This document shows positions 61,213-64,000 of a stretch of 64,000 nucleotides of DNA, in pieces (the first letter of the stretch is position 1; each line of letters starts with the position of its first letter). The position numbers and the translations under genes are program-made. The stretch comes from Oreocharis arfaki (lineage: Eukaryota > Chordata > Aves > Passeriformes > Paramythiidae). The notes below the pieces were generated by a model. The model saw only the letters and a program-made list of their open reading frames with translations. It searched no databases and was not told the origin of the DNA. The stretch covers positions 496,001 through 560,000 of the forward strand of contig VZRR01002171.1 in assembly GCA_013398015.1 (NCBI GenBank). Reading direction: 5' to 3'.

Positions 61213-64000
61213 AATAGATGAGGTCAAAATCTGTTTTCATTGATCACAGAGAAGGCAGTGAAGCTGTAGAGGCAAATGTGACAGCAAAATATTGTCAGCG
61301 AAGCCATTCCTCTTGCCAGTGATGCATCATGGCAAAAAGAAGACTGATTTTCAACCTCCATGATCTCTTGGTTGGATTGATAAAAAAAAAAATCATTCTA
61401 TAAGCAATTAAATTGAACTGAAAGTAAGACACGGTCATTGACACTGAGTTGCAAGATGCCATTTATATAAAGTCTTTCTGCATGGAAAAAGAAAGGGCCA
61501 TTCTGTTTTTGTTGTGGAAAGTATTAATTTTTATTTTCTTTTTACTTATATTTTTAGGATATTGCAAAAGGGAAACAAGGAATGTGGTTTCAGGAATAAT
61601 CTTCTTTTATTCCATCAGATATATTCTGCAGCCCATTCCATAAAGATGACAATAATAAAAAAGCAAGGGACACAATATAAGAAACAACTTTCTTTCTGTT
61701 AGGGCGGACAGCTTTATAGAATAGATACTGAAGCAGCAAAGAACTGAAAGTGGTTTCTGAGAAGTGTTGACCTCCTTTCGTGCCACTTACTGTGAATTAA
61801 AGCTGTGAGTGAGAACTAGTTTGGGCATGTGGTACAGCACTTACAGCAACTGCTGCCAAGGAACAAGATTTGTGTTTCTAAGGAAATGCAACAAAAGAAA
61901 ATGGTTTAAGAGGCAGTGGCTGTAACAGTGTAAAAAAAAAAGTATCTATTTATGTACAGATAGGAAAGAAAGGCCGAATTGGGTTATTCTATATGCAAGG
62001 TAGCATACGTGTGAACTCTTGTAATGTGAGATTCAAAGTCAAACTACTGTGGATTGTGCAGGGTTTAGCATATCGCACACTGTTAAAGTTTACAAATTTG
62101 AGCTAGCTAAAAGCAGTTGTGACCTGCTCTGTGCCTGTGATTGACTGTTGTTTGTCATTCTTACAGGCATTATTACTGACAGTGATCTGCTATAGGAAAG
62201 GGATACATTTAGAGCAAGGAAACTGGGTTTTTGTGGCTTTTTGGAGCTCCTTTCTTACGAAACCAAAAGGCAGATAACTTCAGCACTTCTAAACCAAGGC
62301 TGCCAAACAGTATCACTTACCACTACCTTTAAGGTTATAAATATCTTAGGACATGACATCCACTCACTGATTTGTAGCAAAGATGTTACGAGAATTGTTC
62401 ATGCACTGAAGTTTCATTAAAGGTTGAAAACCGTAGCAAAACACCAGGGAAAAAACATTTCTATATTTACACAGTGTCTTAACTCCTTTTTTTTCACCCC
62501 TCTGGGGTTGGAAAGGGAACCACCTGTCTCCTTTGCTGATGTCAGACTGCTGCCTGGAGACATGGTGCTATTGGAAAGCACACTATACTGTACATATTTA
62601 CACCAAGCTTGTATCTGATTGAGATTGTGCTACGAGACCTGTGAGTTCACAAGTTTCTTCATCATACTCTCATGCATTAAACATGTATTTGAACTCTGGC
62701 TTGAAAACCGTGTGATCTTATGATAGACGTATTTATGTAATAGTTAAATGAATGATCATGCGCTCTCCAGCTCCTTTTCCATGCAAATGCAGAGGAAATT
62801 GAATATTATAATATTTCAGTGAGATGTCCTCAATAACAAATTACTGTTTAAAATAACCAATATTTGTATGTATATCAATTGCCTAGCAGTTATTTTTGTC
62901 TGCTATTTGCATGATATGGAAAAGAGTTTTTCTAGCAAACGTTTTAAGCTACTTGGTGCTGCTTTCCTTTTGGAATGATCACAAGAGTGCACATTTAGGG
63001 ACGTATTTTCCATCTGTTTTTTTGAAGCTGGCAAAGCACATGATTTGGAATAGAAAAGAAGTCTGAAAGTACCCGTACTTGAACTGGTATGTGTTTGATC
63101 CATTCTAGGAATTCTTATTCTGTAGCAGTTGGTAAAGGTGAAAGACTGTATTGTACCCTTGGATTCAGTATGCAGGCAGGGCTCAGGGGCAGTGGGAGCC
63201 CTGTGGGAGTGTCCAGGGGCACACCAGGGCCCCCCTGGGAGTTTTGCTGCTCGGTTACCGAGGCAAGAACCTGAAATGATCAGGGGAGCTCTGTGAACTC
63301 CAGCTGTTTGATGCACTCCTGTGGTGTGGAGGTTTGTTTGAGGTGGGTTCTTTTGCAAAGGCTGGGCTTGAGCTTCTCTTCATACAGCCTTGAGTGATAT
63401 GCCTGATGGAGAGACCCACTGAGTCTTCTGTGTCCTGCAGTGGTGGGTGTGGGGCTGCCAGTGCAAGCTGCTTGTGGGCTTGCTCAAACCTCCCTGTGGC
63501 TTTTGCCAGCAGATGGGAACTCTGTAAGCCAAATACAAGCTTTGCTGCAGGTTTATGACCCATGTACAGGTTGAGGCCTGAGTTTCCATGCAGAGCAGCA
63601 ATGGCATGATGGTGCTTCTTTTCAGAGTGGGGATCTTCACCTGGTGAGCCACAGATCACCTACACACTCTCTGCTTGTCCACAAGTATTGCCTTAGCTCT
63701 TCACATCAGCTCACCCTTTTGGTGGGACTGCTTATTGTACGTGGTAAATAAGGGTGGCAGAATCTGGCCCTGTTGCTCTGTCAGTGGTTGGATCAAGCGG
63801 GGATTCAGTGCAGTAATTTTTTTTAGTTGGGCGTTTTGAAAGTACCAAAATACACGAGGACACTACTGCTCCTGGGAATCCATGGGACTGGGGACACCTA
63901 GGTAAAAAGGGCTCCAAGAAATGTGAACTGTTGCTGCAAAACCTAACTATGGGAAGTAGAGCAGATTTTGGGATAGTAGCGTGCCTGGGGCATCAGATTG
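61213..64000. other. Anonymous DNA with two minus-strand frames
   Basis: No gene was recognised. In the GC-richer stretch 62903-63659 two overlapping minus-strand frames (151 and 134 codons) are rich in Ser, Pro and His and show no known domain. Other frames (61449-61702) come from AT-rich sequence. An A run lies at 61382-61391. Confidence 0.6.

Noticed and set aside
1..64000. CRISPR arrays, operons, prophage or endogenous retrovirus
   Set aside because: No regularly spaced repeats, no bacterial-type gene order, and no LTR pair, primer-binding site or gag/pol/env-like frames were seen.

Overview
Organism. The window looks like nuclear DNA of an amniote, most probably a bird. The reasoning is indirect. 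The sequence is AT-rich and CpG-poor, as in a vertebrate genome. The best-preserved transposon is a 5'-truncated CR1 LINE (17713-18995) whose reverse-transcriptase fragments and 3' tail are of the type abundant in birds. The remaining repeats are worn amniote relics: other CR1 copies, a MIR-like SINE and small MITE-like elements. Recognisable repeats cover only a small part of the 64 kb, which fits a bird better than a mammal, turtle or crocodile. A crocodilian or turtle source cannot be excluded.

Genes. I could not identify any exon of a known protein-coding gene, any tRNA or rRNA, or any complete transposon. Most open frames are short, of low complexity or in pyrimidine-rich tracts, and are about what chance gives in this length. 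The window is therefore either a gene desert or part of one or more very large introns. Weak candidates are a 47-base micro-exon (13425-13471, + strand), a terminal exon (698-969, - strand) and one CpG island (43211-43515) that could be a promoter or first exon.

Layout. 1-12.8 kb: anonymous DNA with one 28-bp minisatellite (10353-10422). 12.8-15.6 kb: two stretches dense in homeodomain, TALE, YY1-like and E-box-like motifs and perfect hairpins, the best regulatory candidates. 17.4-19.0 kb: an old minus-strand CR1 tail directly followed by a younger plus-strand CR1. 22.3-23.0 kb: an AT-rich enhancer candidate and a worn CR1-like piece. 24-36 kb: mostly anonymous, with short simple repeats, a MIR-like SINE (34360-34455) and a perfect 13-bp hairpin (36101-36129). 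38.2 kb: a MITE-like relic. 42.0-42.4 kb: a second CR1 lineage. 43.2-43.5 kb: the CpG island. 44.4-44.7 kb: an enhancer candidate. 45-58 kb: microsatellites, a G-quadruplex candidate (47900-47927), a pyrimidine-rich GC-richer block (49.5-50.9 kb) and an enhancer candidate (53.0-53.4 kb). 58-64 kb: anonymous DNA with one MITE-like relic (61130-61212).

How parts may work together. If the regulatory candidates are real, this would be a non-coding landscape controlling a gene outside the window, or introns of such a gene. That is inference: conservation could not be tested here. I did not find an undescribed biological system that I could defend.
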